DNA from: Nostoc sp. NIES-4103
GTDB lineage: Bacteria; Cyanobacteriota; Cyanobacteriia; Cyanobacteriales; Nostocaceae
Assembly (NCBI RefSeq): GCF_002368335.1
Contig: NZ_AP018288.1
Location: 5,605,763 to 5,669,762, forward strand
Direction: 5' to 3'
DNA length: 64,000 nucleotides
Below, one piece after another: positions 37,787-46,671 of the stretch. Every line of letters begins with the position of its first letter. The stretch's first letter is position 1. The position numbers and the translations under genes were made by a program. The notes under the pieces were generated by a model that worked only from the letters and a program-made list of their open reading frames with translations, did no database searches and was not told the DNA's origin.

Positions 37787-39223
37787 TTAAATTATCTCCT
37801 CCATCGAGGCAAACAGAGAATGATCACTATCCCTACCTTCCAACGTTCCCTCGTCTTCATCCCAAGGTGCGGGTTTGCGTATTTGTTGCCAAATGGGGCT
37901 GTAAAGGGCTTCGTACAGTTCTCTGGCCATTTCAATCATCCCTACATAACCTGCGTAAGGATGGTGGCGTTCCTGGTTAATATCTAAGAAAGGAATCCGT
38001 GCTTTTAGGGCTGTGTATTGGTTACGACCACCAGCAATCAGCATATCTGCTTTGGTATCTTTCACCAGTTGTAACAGTTCCTTAGCGTTGCCCTTTTCTA
38101 GCATGATGCCATCGTTGCCAATTAACTTCTTAATCTTGGCTTTGTCTTCCTCAGTACTTTTTCTCGTACTGGTAGCAACAACTTCGATGCCCAAGTCCTT
38201 AGCAGCCGAAATAATCGACCAACTCTTGACACCACCAGTATAAAGCACAACCCGCTTACCTTTGAGACGAGCGCGATAGGGAGCCAACGCCAAATCTAAA
38301 GCAGCAGTTTCTTCAGCAATCAGCTTTTCTGTGCGTTCTTGTAAATCAGGGTCACCCAACTTCGCCGCAATGTTCCGCAAACAGCGGTTCATATCATCAA
38401 CGCCGTAGAAAGACTCTTCAATATAAGGAATGCCGTAGCGTTCCTCCATCTTTCTCGCCATATTCAACAGCGCCCGCGAGCAAATCATCACATTCAGCTT
38501 GGCGCGGTGGGCGTAGCGAATTTCTTCATAGCGAGCATCGCCTGTAATTTTGGATAATACGCGAATACCTAACTTTTCTAACAGTGGTGTGACTCCCCAC
38601 ATCTCCCCGGCGATATTGTACTCACCGATTAAGTTAATATCATAGGGCGTTGTTTCTTCCGGTTCTGCTGTCCCGACAACATATTCTAATAAAGCTTCAC
38701 CGCCAAAACGGTTTCCGAGATTTTTACTACCAATAAACCCTGGGGAAATAACAGGAATGACAGGAGTACCAGTTTTTTCAGCAGCAACTTTGCAGACTGC
38801 ATCGATATCATCGCCAATCAAAGCAGTCACACAGGTAGCATAGACAAATACCGCCGCTGGTTTGTAGCGCTCTTGAACTTCTAGAATTGCCTTATAAAGC
38901 TTTTTCTCACCACCGAAAATGACATCATTTTCCGTCATATCAGTAGTAAAACCCATCTTGTATAATTGGGGGCCAGAGGAGAGACTACCACGACTACCCC
39001 AAGAATTGCCAGCACAAGCGATCGGCCCGTGGACTAAATGAGCCGCATCAGCGATCGGTACTAAGGCAATCATCGCACCATCAAAAGCGCAGCCACCTTG
39101 AGCCGCCCCTGGTTGTGCTTGTTGTGTACAAGACTTGTTTTTCTTTTCTCCCTGCTTATGCTGATTATGTTCGCATCCCGGCTCACTGAGCAACTCGTTG
39201 ATTTTGCCTTGGGTGATTTTCAT
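37787..39223 (-). CDS. nifE: Nitrogenase cofactor scaffold subunit NifE
   Basis: Protein of 478 residues. Visible motifs are the cluster cysteines in HGPIACAGNSWGSR (near 90) and VYATCVTALIGDDIDAVC, the ARYEEIRYAHRAKLNVMICS segment and GGVKSWSIISAAKDLG. With NifN it forms the scaffold for FeMo-cofactor assembly. The N-terminal Cys/Lys-rich segment (CEHNQHKQGEKKNKSCTQQA) is variable among strains. No excision element interrupts it here. Confidence 0.97.
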   Translation of the reverse strand: MKITQGKINELLSEPGCEHNQHKQGEKKNKSCTQQAQPGAAQGGCAFDGAMIALVPIADAAHLVHGPIACAGNSWGSRGSLSSGPQLYKMGFTTDMTENDVIFGGEKKLYKAILEVQERYKPAAVFVYATCVTALIGDDIDAVCKVAAEKTGTPVIPVISPGFIGSKNLGNRFGGEALLEYVVGTAEPEETTPYDINLIGEYNIAGEMWGVTPLLEKLGIRVLSKITGDARYEEIRYAHRAKLNVMICSRALLNMARKMEERYGIPYIEESFYGVDDMNRCLRNIAAKLGDPDLQERTEKLIAEETAALDLALAPYRARLKGKRVVLYTGGVKSWSIISAAKDLGIEVVATSTRKSTEEDKAKIKKLIGNDGIMLEKGNAKELLQLVKDTKADMLIAGGRNQYTALKARIPFLDINQERHHPYAGYVGMIEMARELYEALYSPIWQQIRKPAPWDEDEGTLEGRDSDHSLFASMEEII

Positions 39224-39450
39224 CTCTGTTCTCTTGCTGGATGGCAGGTGTTATACGAATTCGTAATTCGTAATTCGTGAGCAAGTTGCCGTCTTGGCGC
39301 TTTGCGTCGATGGCAAACTTGCGAACCCGAAGGGTAATTCGTAATTTAAGAAATGTTAGGATAATTGGTCTTAATTGTTATTTGTCATTTGTTAGTTATT
39401 AGTTTTGACTGTTGACAAATGACAAATGACAAATGACCAATGACCAATGA
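39224..39450. repeat. Repeat-filled spacer upstream of nifE
   Basis: It contains AATTCGT units (39258-39281), an inverted pair GCAAGTTGCC (39282-39291) / GGCAAACTTGC (39312-39322), and a further heptamer pair (39380-39453) of TTTGTCA against AATGACA/AATGACC units. No gene. Confidence 0.7.
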
Positions 39451-39798
39451 CTAACAAATATATTTCGTGACATCTTCACCACACACATCAGTGAGGTAAG
39501 ATAAGGCACGAAAACGCATTCCTACAAATTCGTCATATAACGGATTCAGTTTGCATAAAGGTGGAATATGCAAAGTCCGCCCAAATAAATTAATAGTTCG
39601 CTCAAAAGGACAGCAGCAAGGAATTACTTGGCAAATCAAATGAGCGAGTCGATAATTTTTAATCTCAAATCCATCTACGGCATTACGTAAAGGATTGAGG
39701 ATATTGTTAAACCATCCAGACTTTTTATAGTTAGGTGGATGGAAATTAACATGACTATGAGTATGAGTATGAGCGTGAGTTTGATTGATAGTTTCCAT
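39451..39798 (-). CDS. Mo-dependent nitrogenase C-terminal family protein
   Basis: Protein of about 115 residues from the ATG at 39796-39798, with GAGGTA about 10 nt upstream. The N-terminus is histidine-rich (THAHTHTHSHVNFH), followed by the family core WFNNILNPLRNAVDGFEIKNYRLAHLICQVIPCCCPFERTI and cysteines at the end (DVCGEDVTKYIC). It matches the Mo-nitro_C family found between nifK and nifE in cyanobacteria. His and Cys suggest metal binding; function unknown. Confidence 0.87.
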   Translation of the reverse strand: METINQTHAHTHTHSHVNFHPPNYKKSGWFNNILNPLRNAVDGFEIKNYRLAHLICQVIPCCCPFERTINLFGRTLHIPPLCKLNPLYDEFVGMRFRALSYLTDVCGEDVTKYIC

Positions 39799-39842
39799 AA
39801 ATAGATACCTCAAGGTAAATGCAAGATATTAGAAAAGGTAAG

Positions 39843-40020
39843 GTGGGGATTGGGTATTGGGTACTGGGGATTGGGGATTGGGTATTGGGTATTGGGTATT
39901 GGGGATTGGGTACTGGGTATTAGGAAAATTCTTTCCCAGTCCCCAGTCCCTAGTCCCTAGTCCCCAGTCCCCAGTCCCCAGTCACCAGTCCCCAGTCCCC
40001 AGTCCCCAGTCCCTAATCCC
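39843..40020. repeat. GGGGATT / CCCCAGT two-arm heptamer array downstream of nifK
   Basis: Units GGGGATT and GGGTATT (39843-39918) face units CCCCAGT/CCCTAGT (39936-40018); it is the most regular of the three GGGGATT arrays in the window. It lies between nifK and the following gene and can form a long hairpin in the nif transcript. Confidence 0.85.
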
Positions 40021-40062
40021 CTTACTTACCGTTGTTTAGCACGCTGCGGGTGAATGCAATTT

Positions 40063-41598
40063 CTAACGAATCAAGTCGTAGGAAATATCTGTCTTAGAAG
40101 GAATGTTGGTGTTGCGATCGATTTCTTCAAAGATTGTGTTAACAATCCAGTTGAGCAAGTTGATCACACCTTGGTAACCGATGGTGCTGTAGCGGTGGTA
40201 GTGGTGACGATCCATGATGGGATAACCGATTCTCACGAGGGGAATCTTGGTGTCGCGCCACAGGTACTTACCGTAGGAATTACCAATTAACAAGTCTACG
40301 GGTTCTGTGAAAAGCAAAGAACGCATATGCCAGAGGTCTTTACCACCCCAGATGGTTGCACTCTTGCCAAAAGGACTAGATTCTAACAACTCTTTGAGTT
40401 CTTTCTCAAATTCTTCGTTAGAGTTGTGAACTAGGATATGTACAGGTTCAGCACCCAATTCCAGCATGAAGCCGACTACACTGTACACTAAATCTGGTTC
40501 GCCGTAGATAGCGAAGCGCTTGCCGTGAACCCAAGCATGGGAGTCAGTCATCGCGTCAACTGCACGACCGCGTTCGATTTCCAATTCTTCAGGAATTGGC
40601 TTACCAGACAGTTCGCTGAGTTTCATCAAGAACTCGTCAGTAGCCTTAATACCCCAAGGACGGGAAACAGCAACTTCTTGCTTCCATTCTTTGGCGATGT
40701 ACTCGCGGGTTTTGACTGTGGAGTGTGATTGTAAAAAGACTGTAGCTTTAGCGTTGATGGAATCAGCTGCATCTTCTAGCTTGGTTCCACCTGGGTACAT
40801 ATCGAACTCACCTGTGTTGGGTGAATCCAAGTAGTCGCTGTTGTCAGCCAAAATGGTGTAGTCAAAGCCGAACAAAGAAGCAATCCGCTTGATTTCGCGG
40901 TTGTTGCCTACATAGGTATCAAAACCTGGGACAAAGTTGATTTTGCCGTTGCTGGTTGCTTTCTTCTTACCTGCTGTCAGGTTAGAAAGAATACCCTTCA
41001 TCATGTTGTCGTAGCCGGTGATGTGGGAACCAACAAAGCTAGGGGTGTGTGCGTAAGGTACTGGGAAATCTTGAGGAACTGAACCAGCTTGCTTAGCGTT
41101 GTTGATGAAGGCTTGCAAGTCATCACCAATTACTTCTGCCATACAGGTGGTGCAGACAGCAATCATCTTGGGTTTGTACAGTTGGTAGGAGTTTGCCAAA
41201 CCGTCAATCATGTTTTGCAGACCACCGAACACCGCTGCGTCTTCAGTCATGGAAGAAGACACACCAGAGAATGGTTCTTTGTAGTGGCGGGTTAAGTGGG
41301 TACGGAAGTAAGCCACGCAACCTTGGGAACCTTGTACGAAGGGAAGAGTGCCTTCAAAACCCACAGCAGCGAAGATTGCACCTAAAGGTTGGCAACCTTT
41401 AGCAGGGTTAACGGTCAACGCTTCACGAGCGAAATTCTTTTCACGATAATCCCAGCTCTTTGTCCATTCTGCAACCCGTTTGATTTCTTCGGGGTCGTGA
41501 CCGTTTTCAAACTGCTTTTTGTTCTCGAATAATTGTTGATATTCCGGCTGGTGGAATAACTCTACGTGGTCTTGAATCTTGTCTGGATTCTGAGGCAT
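40063..41598 (-). CDS. nifK: Nitrogenase MoFe protein beta subunit NifK
   Basis: Protein of 511 residues, normal for cyanobacteria. P-cluster cysteine motifs are visible: VNPAKGCQPLGAIFAA (near 70), VQGSQGCVAYFRTH (near 95) and VCTTCMAEVIGDD (near 153). The frame is continuous. It lies 198 bp after the restored end of nifD. With NifD it forms the alpha2beta2 tetramer. Confidence 0.98.
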   Translation of the reverse strand: MPQNPDKIQDHVELFHQPEYQQLFENKKQFENGHDPEEIKRVAEWTKSWDYREKNFAREALTVNPAKGCQPLGAIFAAVGFEGTLPFVQGSQGCVAYFRTHLTRHYKEPFSGVSSSMTEDAAVFGGLQNMIDGLANSYQLYKPKMIAVCTTCMAEVIGDDLQAFINNAKQAGSVPQDFPVPYAHTPSFVGSHITGYDNMMKGILSNLTAGKKKATSNGKINFVPGFDTYVGNNREIKRIASLFGFDYTILADNSDYLDSPNTGEFDMYPGGTKLEDAADSINAKATVFLQSHSTVKTREYIAKEWKQEVAVSRPWGIKATDEFLMKLSELSGKPIPEELEIERGRAVDAMTDSHAWVHGKRFAIYGEPDLVYSVVGFMLELGAEPVHILVHNSNEEFEKELKELLESSPFGKSATIWGGKDLWHMRSLLFTEPVDLLIGNSYGKYLWRDTKIPLVRIGYPIMDRHHYHRYSTIGYQGVINLLNWIVNTIFEEIDRNTNIPSKTDISYDLIR

Positions 41599-41754
41599 TT
41601 CTGGATCTCCAAGCTTACTGAGGTCGTTACTAATGGAAGAATTGGGGGATGGTAAGTGGAGGGTAGGGAGTAGGAATATACTTCAAAACTCAAAATGCAA
41701 AATCAAAATTAAATCTTGAATCTTGAATTTTAAATTTTGAATTCCCGACTCCCC

Positions 41755-41774
41755 CCTGGGGCTAAAACCCCAGG
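41755..41774 (-). other. nifD-nifK intergenic stem-loop
   Basis: Perfect 7-bp arms CCTGGGG (41755-41761) and CCCCAGG (41768-41774) with a 6-nt loop, in the spacer between nifD and nifK. A role in mRNA processing or stability is plausible. Confidence 0.65.
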
Positions 41775-41796
41775 CTATCCCTACTTTCCCGTTTTT

Positions 41797-41944
41797 TTAG
41801 ACGGAAGCTTTAGCTTTAGCTTTAGCTTCTTTCTTGCTCCAGGGAGCGCCAATTAATCCCCAAGTTGGGCTGTTGAGTGCTAAATCCATGTCACGAGCAA
41901 AGATGGCGAAGCCGTCATAACCGTGATAAGGGCCGGAGTAATCC
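41797..41944 (-). CDS. nifD: 3' segment of nifD, separated from the rest by the nifD element
   Basis: Read on the minus strand from the repeat, the frame gives DYS then GPYHGYDGFAIFARDMDLAL and NSPTWGLIGAPW, ending with a lysine/alanine-rich tail and TAA at 41797-41799. This is the conserved NifD C-terminus. The segment has no start of its own; it is expressed only when joined to the 5' segment (58199-59560) by excision of the element. The joined protein would have 499 residues. Confidence 0.96.
41934..41944. repeat. nifD element recombination site, nifK side
   Basis: CGGAGTAATCC, in direct orientation with the identical site at 58198-58208. The minus strand reads GGATTACTCCG, encoding part of D-Y-S in NifD. 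Confidence 0.95.
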
Positions 41945-42276
41945 TTTTGATGCTTGAATTTTTCAAAACAGCTTTATGTTTGCAGTAAGCAGTGTTAATC
42001 CTAAACATTGTTCATTGATAGCATATTTATTTTTAAGCTAAATCTAGGCTAAAAGATAATTCGTAAAAGGTTATTTATAAAGTAAATATTAAGTAGGGTG
42101 TGTTACGGCTATGTAAAGATTTGGGAGTTTGAGAGAGTATGGATTAGCCGCAGGGCACCGTCTTTCTCGGTGCGTTATAGCAACGCTTAACGCACCCTAC
42201 AATTTAAGGTTGACTTTATAAATCATCTCTTAATTACGAATTACGAATTACGAATTAGTAATTATTTAGAGAGGAT
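41945..42276. other. Element end and xisA upstream region
   Basis: No gene. It contains a REP-like inverted segment (GGTGCGTTATAG / AACGCACC, 42169-42196) and a TTACGAA heptamer run (42234-42258), directly before GAGAGG and the xisA ATG. These repeats occupy the place where the longer N-terminus of other XisA proteins would be encoded. Confidence 0.6.
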
Positions 42277-43578
42277 ATGAAAACAAAGGTACTCCTGGAA
42301 TTAGAAAAGGTAAATCTGCGTTTGAAGTCTGCAAAGACGAAAGTTACAATCAGAGAATCAAATGGAAGTCTGCAATTACGTGCTACCTTACCAATTAAAC
42401 CGGGAGACAAGGACAAAAACGGAACTGGGAGAAAGCAATATAATCTCAGTTTAAATATTCCAGCTAATTTGGATGGATTAAAGACTGCTGAAGAAGAAGC
42501 TTATGAATTAGGTAAATTAATTGCTCGTAAATCCTTTGAGTGGAATGATAAATATTTAGGCAATGAAGCAATTAGAAAACAGGTTAAAACTATAGGTGAA
42601 TTACTGGAAAAATTTGAAGATGAGTATTTTAAAACTCATCAACGCACCACAAAAAGCCAACATACCTTTTTTTATTATTTTTCCAGAACCAAACGTTTTA
42701 CTAATCATCAAGATTTAGCGACTCCTGAGAACTTGAGAAATTCAATTGCAAAGATTGATAAAGAATGGTCTAGATATAATGCAGCCAGAGCGATCGCTGC
42801 ATTTTGCCAGGCATTCAAAATCGATATTGATTTATCTCAATATTCCAAAATGCCTGAGAATAATTCACGCAATATTCCAACCGATGCTGAAATATTCGCA
42901 GGATTTAATAAATTTGAAGATTACCTGAATAACAGAGGTAATCAAGTCAATGAAAATGTGAGAGATAGCTGGCAGCTTTGGCGATGGGCGTATGGCATGT
43001 TAGCAGTTTTTGGTTTACGACCACGAGAATTATTTACTAATCCTGATATCGATTGGTGGTTGAGTTCAGAAAATGTAGATTTAACATGGAAAGTTCATAA
43101 AGATTGTAAGACTGGGGAAAGGCAAGCATTACCGTTATATAAACAATGGATTTCAGAGTTTGATTTAAAAAATCCTAAGTATTTAGAAATGTTGTCAACA
43201 GCAATTAATAAAAAAGATAATAGCAATCATGCGGAAATCACAGCTTTAACACAACGAGTTAGTTGGTGGTTCCGTAAAATTGGCTTAGATTTTAAGCCCT
43301 ATGATTTACGTCACGCTTGGGCAATTCGGGCGCACATTCTGGGAATCCCAATTAAAGCAGCAGCAGATAATTTAGGGCATAGCGTACAAGTTCACACGCA
43401 AACTTATCAGCGCTGGTTTTCGCTTGATATGCGGAAGTTAGCGATTAATCAGGCTTTGAGTAAGAGGGATGAAGTTGAAGTCATTAAAGAGGAGAATGTT
43501 AAGTTGAGGATGGAAAATGAAAGGTTGAAGTTGGAGATTGAAAAGTTGAAGATAGAGGTTGTTTACAAGTATAGTTAA
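42277..43578 (+). CDS. xisA: nifD element site-specific recombinase XisA
   Basis: Tyrosine recombinase of 433 residues. Conserved catalytic positions: R248 (FGLRPREL), then Y342-D-L-R345 (PYDLRHAWAIRAH) where most family members have His-x-x-Arg, and the nucleophile Y377 (HTQTYQRWF). This R-Y-R-Y pattern is characteristic of XisA/XisC. The C-terminus is a coiled coil (ENVKLRMENERLKLEIEKLK). GAGAGG precedes the ATG. It is shorter at the N-terminus than the 475-residue paralogue at 60316-61743. It is transcribed away from the nearby element end, opposite to nif. Confidence 0.96.
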   Translation: MKTKVLLELEKVNLRLKSAKTKVTIRESNGSLQLRATLPIKPGDKDKNGTGRKQYNLSLNIPANLDGLKTAEEEAYELGKLIARKSFEWNDKYLGNEAIRKQVKTIGELLEKFEDEYFKTHQRTTKSQHTFFYYFSRTKRFTNHQDLATPENLRNSIAKIDKEWSRYNAARAIAAFCQAFKIDIDLSQYSKMPENNSRNIPTDAEIFAGFNKFEDYLNNRGNQVNENVRDSWQLWRWAYGMLAVFGLRPRELFTNPDIDWWLSSENVDLTWKVHKDCKTGERQALPLYKQWISEFDLKNPKYLEMLSTAINKKDNSNHAEITALTQRVSWWFRKIGLDFKPYDLRHAWAIRAHILGIPIKAAADNLGHSVQVHTQTYQRWFSLDMRKLAINQALSKRDEVEVIKEENVKLRMENERLKLEIEKLKIEVVYKYS

Positions 43579-43666
43579 ATTTGTGAAAAAAATTGCTGTG
43601 ATGCATTGCGCTCAACAGTAATAGACGTTACTTCTGAATGATGTATTATAGGATGCTAGTAATCAA

Positions 43667-44800
43667 ATGCTAGAACATGTAGTATTACATAATTTCAAAA
43701 GCCATAAATCTACAAAACTTAGTTTTGATAGTTCGCGCTTATATGCACTTGTAGGAAAAAACAGTGCTGGTAAAACATCCGTTTTACAAGCGTTGCATTA
43801 TCTAAGCAGGCTTGCTAGTTCACCATTTAAAAATGTCTTTCAGTATGAAAGATCACCTCAATTCATTACAACAATTGGGGAAAAAGATATGTCTGTGACT
43901 GCGAGTGGTTTTTGGGGATATACTAATCGGCAGGATTGGGAAGCTTCCTATAGTTGGAAGCAAGAAAATAATTTGTGGAACCCAACAGCATCATGGAAGA
44001 TAAATAATGGACATGAAAATAGTTTGGAAGGATGGGAAAAATCATTAAGCCAATCTCCACATCCAATCCCCATATCTTTAAGACATACTGTTCACTTGAA
44101 ATTAGTTGCAAGCAATCTTGCCAAACCAACTTACAGTGATGAACTCACGCCTAGAGTTGAGTTTGATGGTTCAGGGTTAGCGCCTACCCTGGACTTTCTT
44201 CGTGATGAAGCTCCAGACAAATTTCAAGAATTGCAAGAAATGTTGAGGCGAATTGTCCCAGGTGTACGTGAGGTAGGAATAAGACGAGCAAAGGTAGCAG
44301 TCAATCGCCAACGTTCCATTGAAGTTAATGGTAAATTTATTTCTTATGAAGAAACCCAAGAAATGACTGGACAAGAAGTTGTGCTAGACATGAATACGGG
44401 TGAGCGTATTCCAGCCCATGCAATTAGTGAAGGAACAATGCTGACTTTAGGATTACTAGCTGTGCTTATGAATCCTACTCAACCTAATTTAGTTTTATTA
44501 GATGATGTTGAGCAGGGACTTCATCCAAAAGCACAACGTGAGTTGATGACTGTCTTCAAGGAAATTATTCAATCTAACAAGAATCTTCAAATTCTTTTTT
44601 CTACTCATTCTCCATATATTGTTGATGAACTTGTTCCTTCTCAAGTATATATATTAAATAACACTAATTCAGGTTTCACAATCGCCAAACGTTTGGATGA
44701 ACATCCTGATGTAGAATGGGCAAAACAAACTTTGACAACTGGTGAATTTTGGGACGCTGAAGGTGAAGATTGGGTTGTTGCAGGAGAAGTCAGTGATTGA
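43667..44800 (+). CDS. OLD/RecF-like AAA ATPase
   Basis: ABC/SMC-like ATPase of 377 residues. Walker A is G30-KNSAGKTS38 (ALVGKNSAGKTSVLQALHYL), a signature-like segment is AISEGTMLTLGLLAVL, Walker B is NLVLLDDVEQG (D279, D280, E282) and the H-loop region is FSTHSPYIVDEL. The domain order matches class-2 OLD-type ATPases whose nuclease is a separate gene. The next gene overlaps it by 8 bp and looks TOPRIM-like, which supports an ATPase-nuclease pair used in anti-phage or plasmid-conflict systems (inference). Confidence 0.85.
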   Translation: MLEHVVLHNFKSHKSTKLSFDSSRLYALVGKNSAGKTSVLQALHYLSRLASSPFKNVFQYERSPQFITTIGEKDMSVTASGFWGYTNRQDWEASYSWKQENNLWNPTASWKINNGHENSLEGWEKSLSQSPHPIPISLRHTVHLKLVASNLAKPTYSDELTPRVEFDGSGLAPTLDFLRDEAPDKFQELQEMLRRIVPGVREVGIRRAKVAVNRQRSIEVNGKFISYEETQEMTGQEVVLDMNTGERIPAHAISEGTMLTLGLLAVLMNPTQPNLVLLDDVEQGLHPKAQRELMTVFKEIIQSNKNLQILFSTHSPYIVDELVPSQVYILNNTNSGFTIAKRLDEHPDVEWAKQTLTTGEFWDAEGEDWVVAGEVSD

Positions 44801-45566
44801 GTTTGTTGTAATAGTAGAAAGTGGTGCAGATTCACGAACCGCTACCAAATTAGCCGAACGTATTCTGATGGAGATGGTGAATTGGTTAGAAGATGATAAT
44901 ATTCAATATTTTTTTCAATGGAGTGGATTAGAAAAGCAAACACAATATTCCTGCTGGAGCAATGTTAATAAAATTATTGATGATGCAAAAGAAAAACTGA
45001 ATTATAAACCATCAAGATTTTTGGGACATAATAGTACTAATGTACCGTTAAAAGCAGATGGAGCGGCAGCTATCAAAGTTATTAATTTGATACGTTTTCT
45101 TTAAAGAACACGACAAATTAGAGCCGTTCTCTTGATACGTGATTTAGATAATCAACCAGAGCGTAGAGAAGGGTTGGAGCAAGCACGCTCAAAATATATC
45201 AATCAAAACCCTCAATTAGAAATTATTATTGGTGCAGCTAATCCAAAACGTGAAGCATGGGTTTTAAATGGGTTTATTCCAAATAATCAAGAAGAACGAA
45301 TTCTACAAGAGATCAGGACTCGATTAAATTTTGATCCTTGTATAGAGTCACACAGACTACGCTCTACTTCATGGGAAGAACCTGATCGAATTAGAAACTC
45401 AAAAGTAGTAGTTGAGCAGCTAACAGCTAAAAATATGGAACGCGAGCAGCAGTGCTGGGAAGATACAAGTTTGGCACTTCTACGTGAAAGAGGAATTTAT
45501 ACGGGTTTGACAAACTACATTCTTGAAGTCGAGCAACGATTGGCTCCAATTATTTTGTCTGAGTAA
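44793..45566 (+). pseudogene. TOPRIM-like nuclease partner of the ATPase, interrupted by an in-frame TAA
   Basis: From a GTG at 44793-44795 (overlapping the ATPase stop) the frame reads MIEFVVIVESGADSRTATKL, meets TAA at 45102-45104 (codon 104), and continues in the same frame RTRQIRAVLLIRDLDNQPER to the stop at 45566. The E9 and D117-x-D119 pattern is that of a TOPRIM active site, and it is split by the stop. The full frame would encode about 257 residues. The nuclease is probably inactivated by a nonsense change, unless the stop is read through or is a sequencing error. Confidence 0.75.
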
Positions 45567-45631
45567 AAACTATACATAGAATATCAAGTGAAGTTGATAG
45601 TTTATGATCCAAAAACCGAGGTAATTGTGCA

Positions 45632-45967
45632 ATGGCAAAACTAGATCAATATCGTGGATATATTCAAAACTTACTAACCAAGTATGGCAGTTACAAACCT
45701 TCAGAGGAAGATGTCGAAATTCAACTGATATTCGATACGGCGCGAGATCATTACCAAATTCTAGAGATTGGTTGGGATGGATATGACCGAATTTATAATT
45801 GTGTGATGCATCTCGATATTAAAGCTGAAAAAATATGGATTCAGCGTAATATGACGGATAACCAAATAGCTGAAGAGTTGATAGACATAGGAGTACCAAA
45901 ACAGAATATTGTTTTGGGATTACAGCCATCTAACCTGCGCCAATACACGCAATATGGCGTAGCGTGA
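45632..45967 (+). CDS. xisI: XisI-family protein without an adjacent XisH
   Basis: Protein of 111 residues of the XisI (fdxN element excision controlling factor) family: MAKLDQYRGYIQNLLTKYGSY, TARDHYQILEIGWDGYDRIYNCVMHLDI, IWIQRNMTDNQIAEELIDIGVPKQNIVLG. In most cyanobacteria xisI follows xisH; no xisH frame exists in the 65 bp upstream. Whether it influences excision of this element is unknown. Confidence 0.92.
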   Translation: MAKLDQYRGYIQNLLTKYGSYKPSEEDVEIQLIFDTARDHYQILEIGWDGYDRIYNCVMHLDIKAEKIWIQRNMTDNQIAEELIDIGVPKQNIVLGLQPSNLRQYTQYGVA

Positions 45968-45982
45968 AATTGTCAAGTTCAT

Positions 45983-46552
45983 TTACTCAAAACCAACGCC
46001 GCGATAAATTTCTGTCATCGCTAATTCAATGCCAACTGAATCCAAGAAAATAGAACTTTCCAAGCCGTTAAACTCACTGAGCAACCAACCTTGAGCTTGC
46101 TTACTATAGCGTTCTACAAAAGGTTCATCCTGCTCCACTAATAAATATTCTTTAAAACTCTTAATTGATCTATACATGCGAAATTTACTCATTCGGTCGT
46201 AATCTGCGGTGGAAGGAGATAGAACTTCAACAATCAGCATGGGATTCAAGACTTCATCTAAGCGATCGCCATTCAGTTGCGGTTCACCGTCAAAAATCAT
46301 TACGTCTGGATATACCCCACGTCGATGTTCAGGAATCCACAACCGTAAATCGCTATTAATTGGCTCGAATTGAGTGTCACGCAGCAAAAACTTGAGAAAA
46401 GCAAAAATATTGCCACTAATACGGCTGTGTTTGAGTGTCCCTCCAGGCATGGGTACGATTTCTCCATCTCGATATTCGCTGCGACCTTCTGCTTTTTCTT
46501 CGATCGCGCGATATTCATCCAAACTGTAGCGGCGCTTGATGGTAGAAACCAT
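45983..46552 (-). CDS. Uma2-family (DUF820) putative endonuclease in the nifD element
   Basis: Protein of about 189 residues from the ATG at 46550-46552 (MVSTIKRRYSLDEYRAIEEK). It has the Uma2 hallmarks YRDGEIVPMPGGTLKHS, RRGVYPDVMIF (Asp), MLIVEVLSPSTADYDR (Glu) and YLLVEQDEPFVERY. PD-(D/E)xK nuclease fold; biological role unknown. Convergent with xisI. Confidence 0.87.
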   Translation of the reverse strand: MVSTIKRRYSLDEYRAIEEKAEGRSEYRDGEIVPMPGGTLKHSRISGNIFAFLKFLLRDTQFEPINSDLRLWIPEHRRGVYPDVMIFDGEPQLNGDRLDEVLNPMLIVEVLSPSTADYDRMSKFRMYRSIKSFKEYLLVEQDEPFVERYSKQAQGWLLSEFNGLESSIFLDSVGIELAMTEIYRGVGFE

Positions 46553-46631
46553 AGATAGTAGGCGATCGCATTGACTGTTGCACAACACTATTTTGTCACA
46601 AATTTGGTTATGAGGTTATGTCATGCAGGTA

Positions 46632-46659
46632 GGTGCGTTGCGCTTTGCAACAACGCACC
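46632..46659. repeat. REP palindrome
   Basis: GGTGCGTTG (46632-46640) and CAACGCACC (46651-46659) form a 9-bp stem with an internal TTGC/GCAA extension. The same palindrome flanks the RAYT gene at 56177-56725. Confidence 0.8.
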
Positions 46660-46671
46660 CTACTGTTTTTT

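Noticed and set aside
36458..41598. Possible excision elements in nifK, nifE or nifN, as in some strains
   Set aside because: All three frames are continuous and of normal length.
44742..44792. An upstream ATG giving a longer TOPRIM-like protein (MNFGTLKVKIGLLQEKS)
   Set aside because: It would overlap the ATPase gene by 59 bp; the GTG at 44793 gives a family-like N-terminus.
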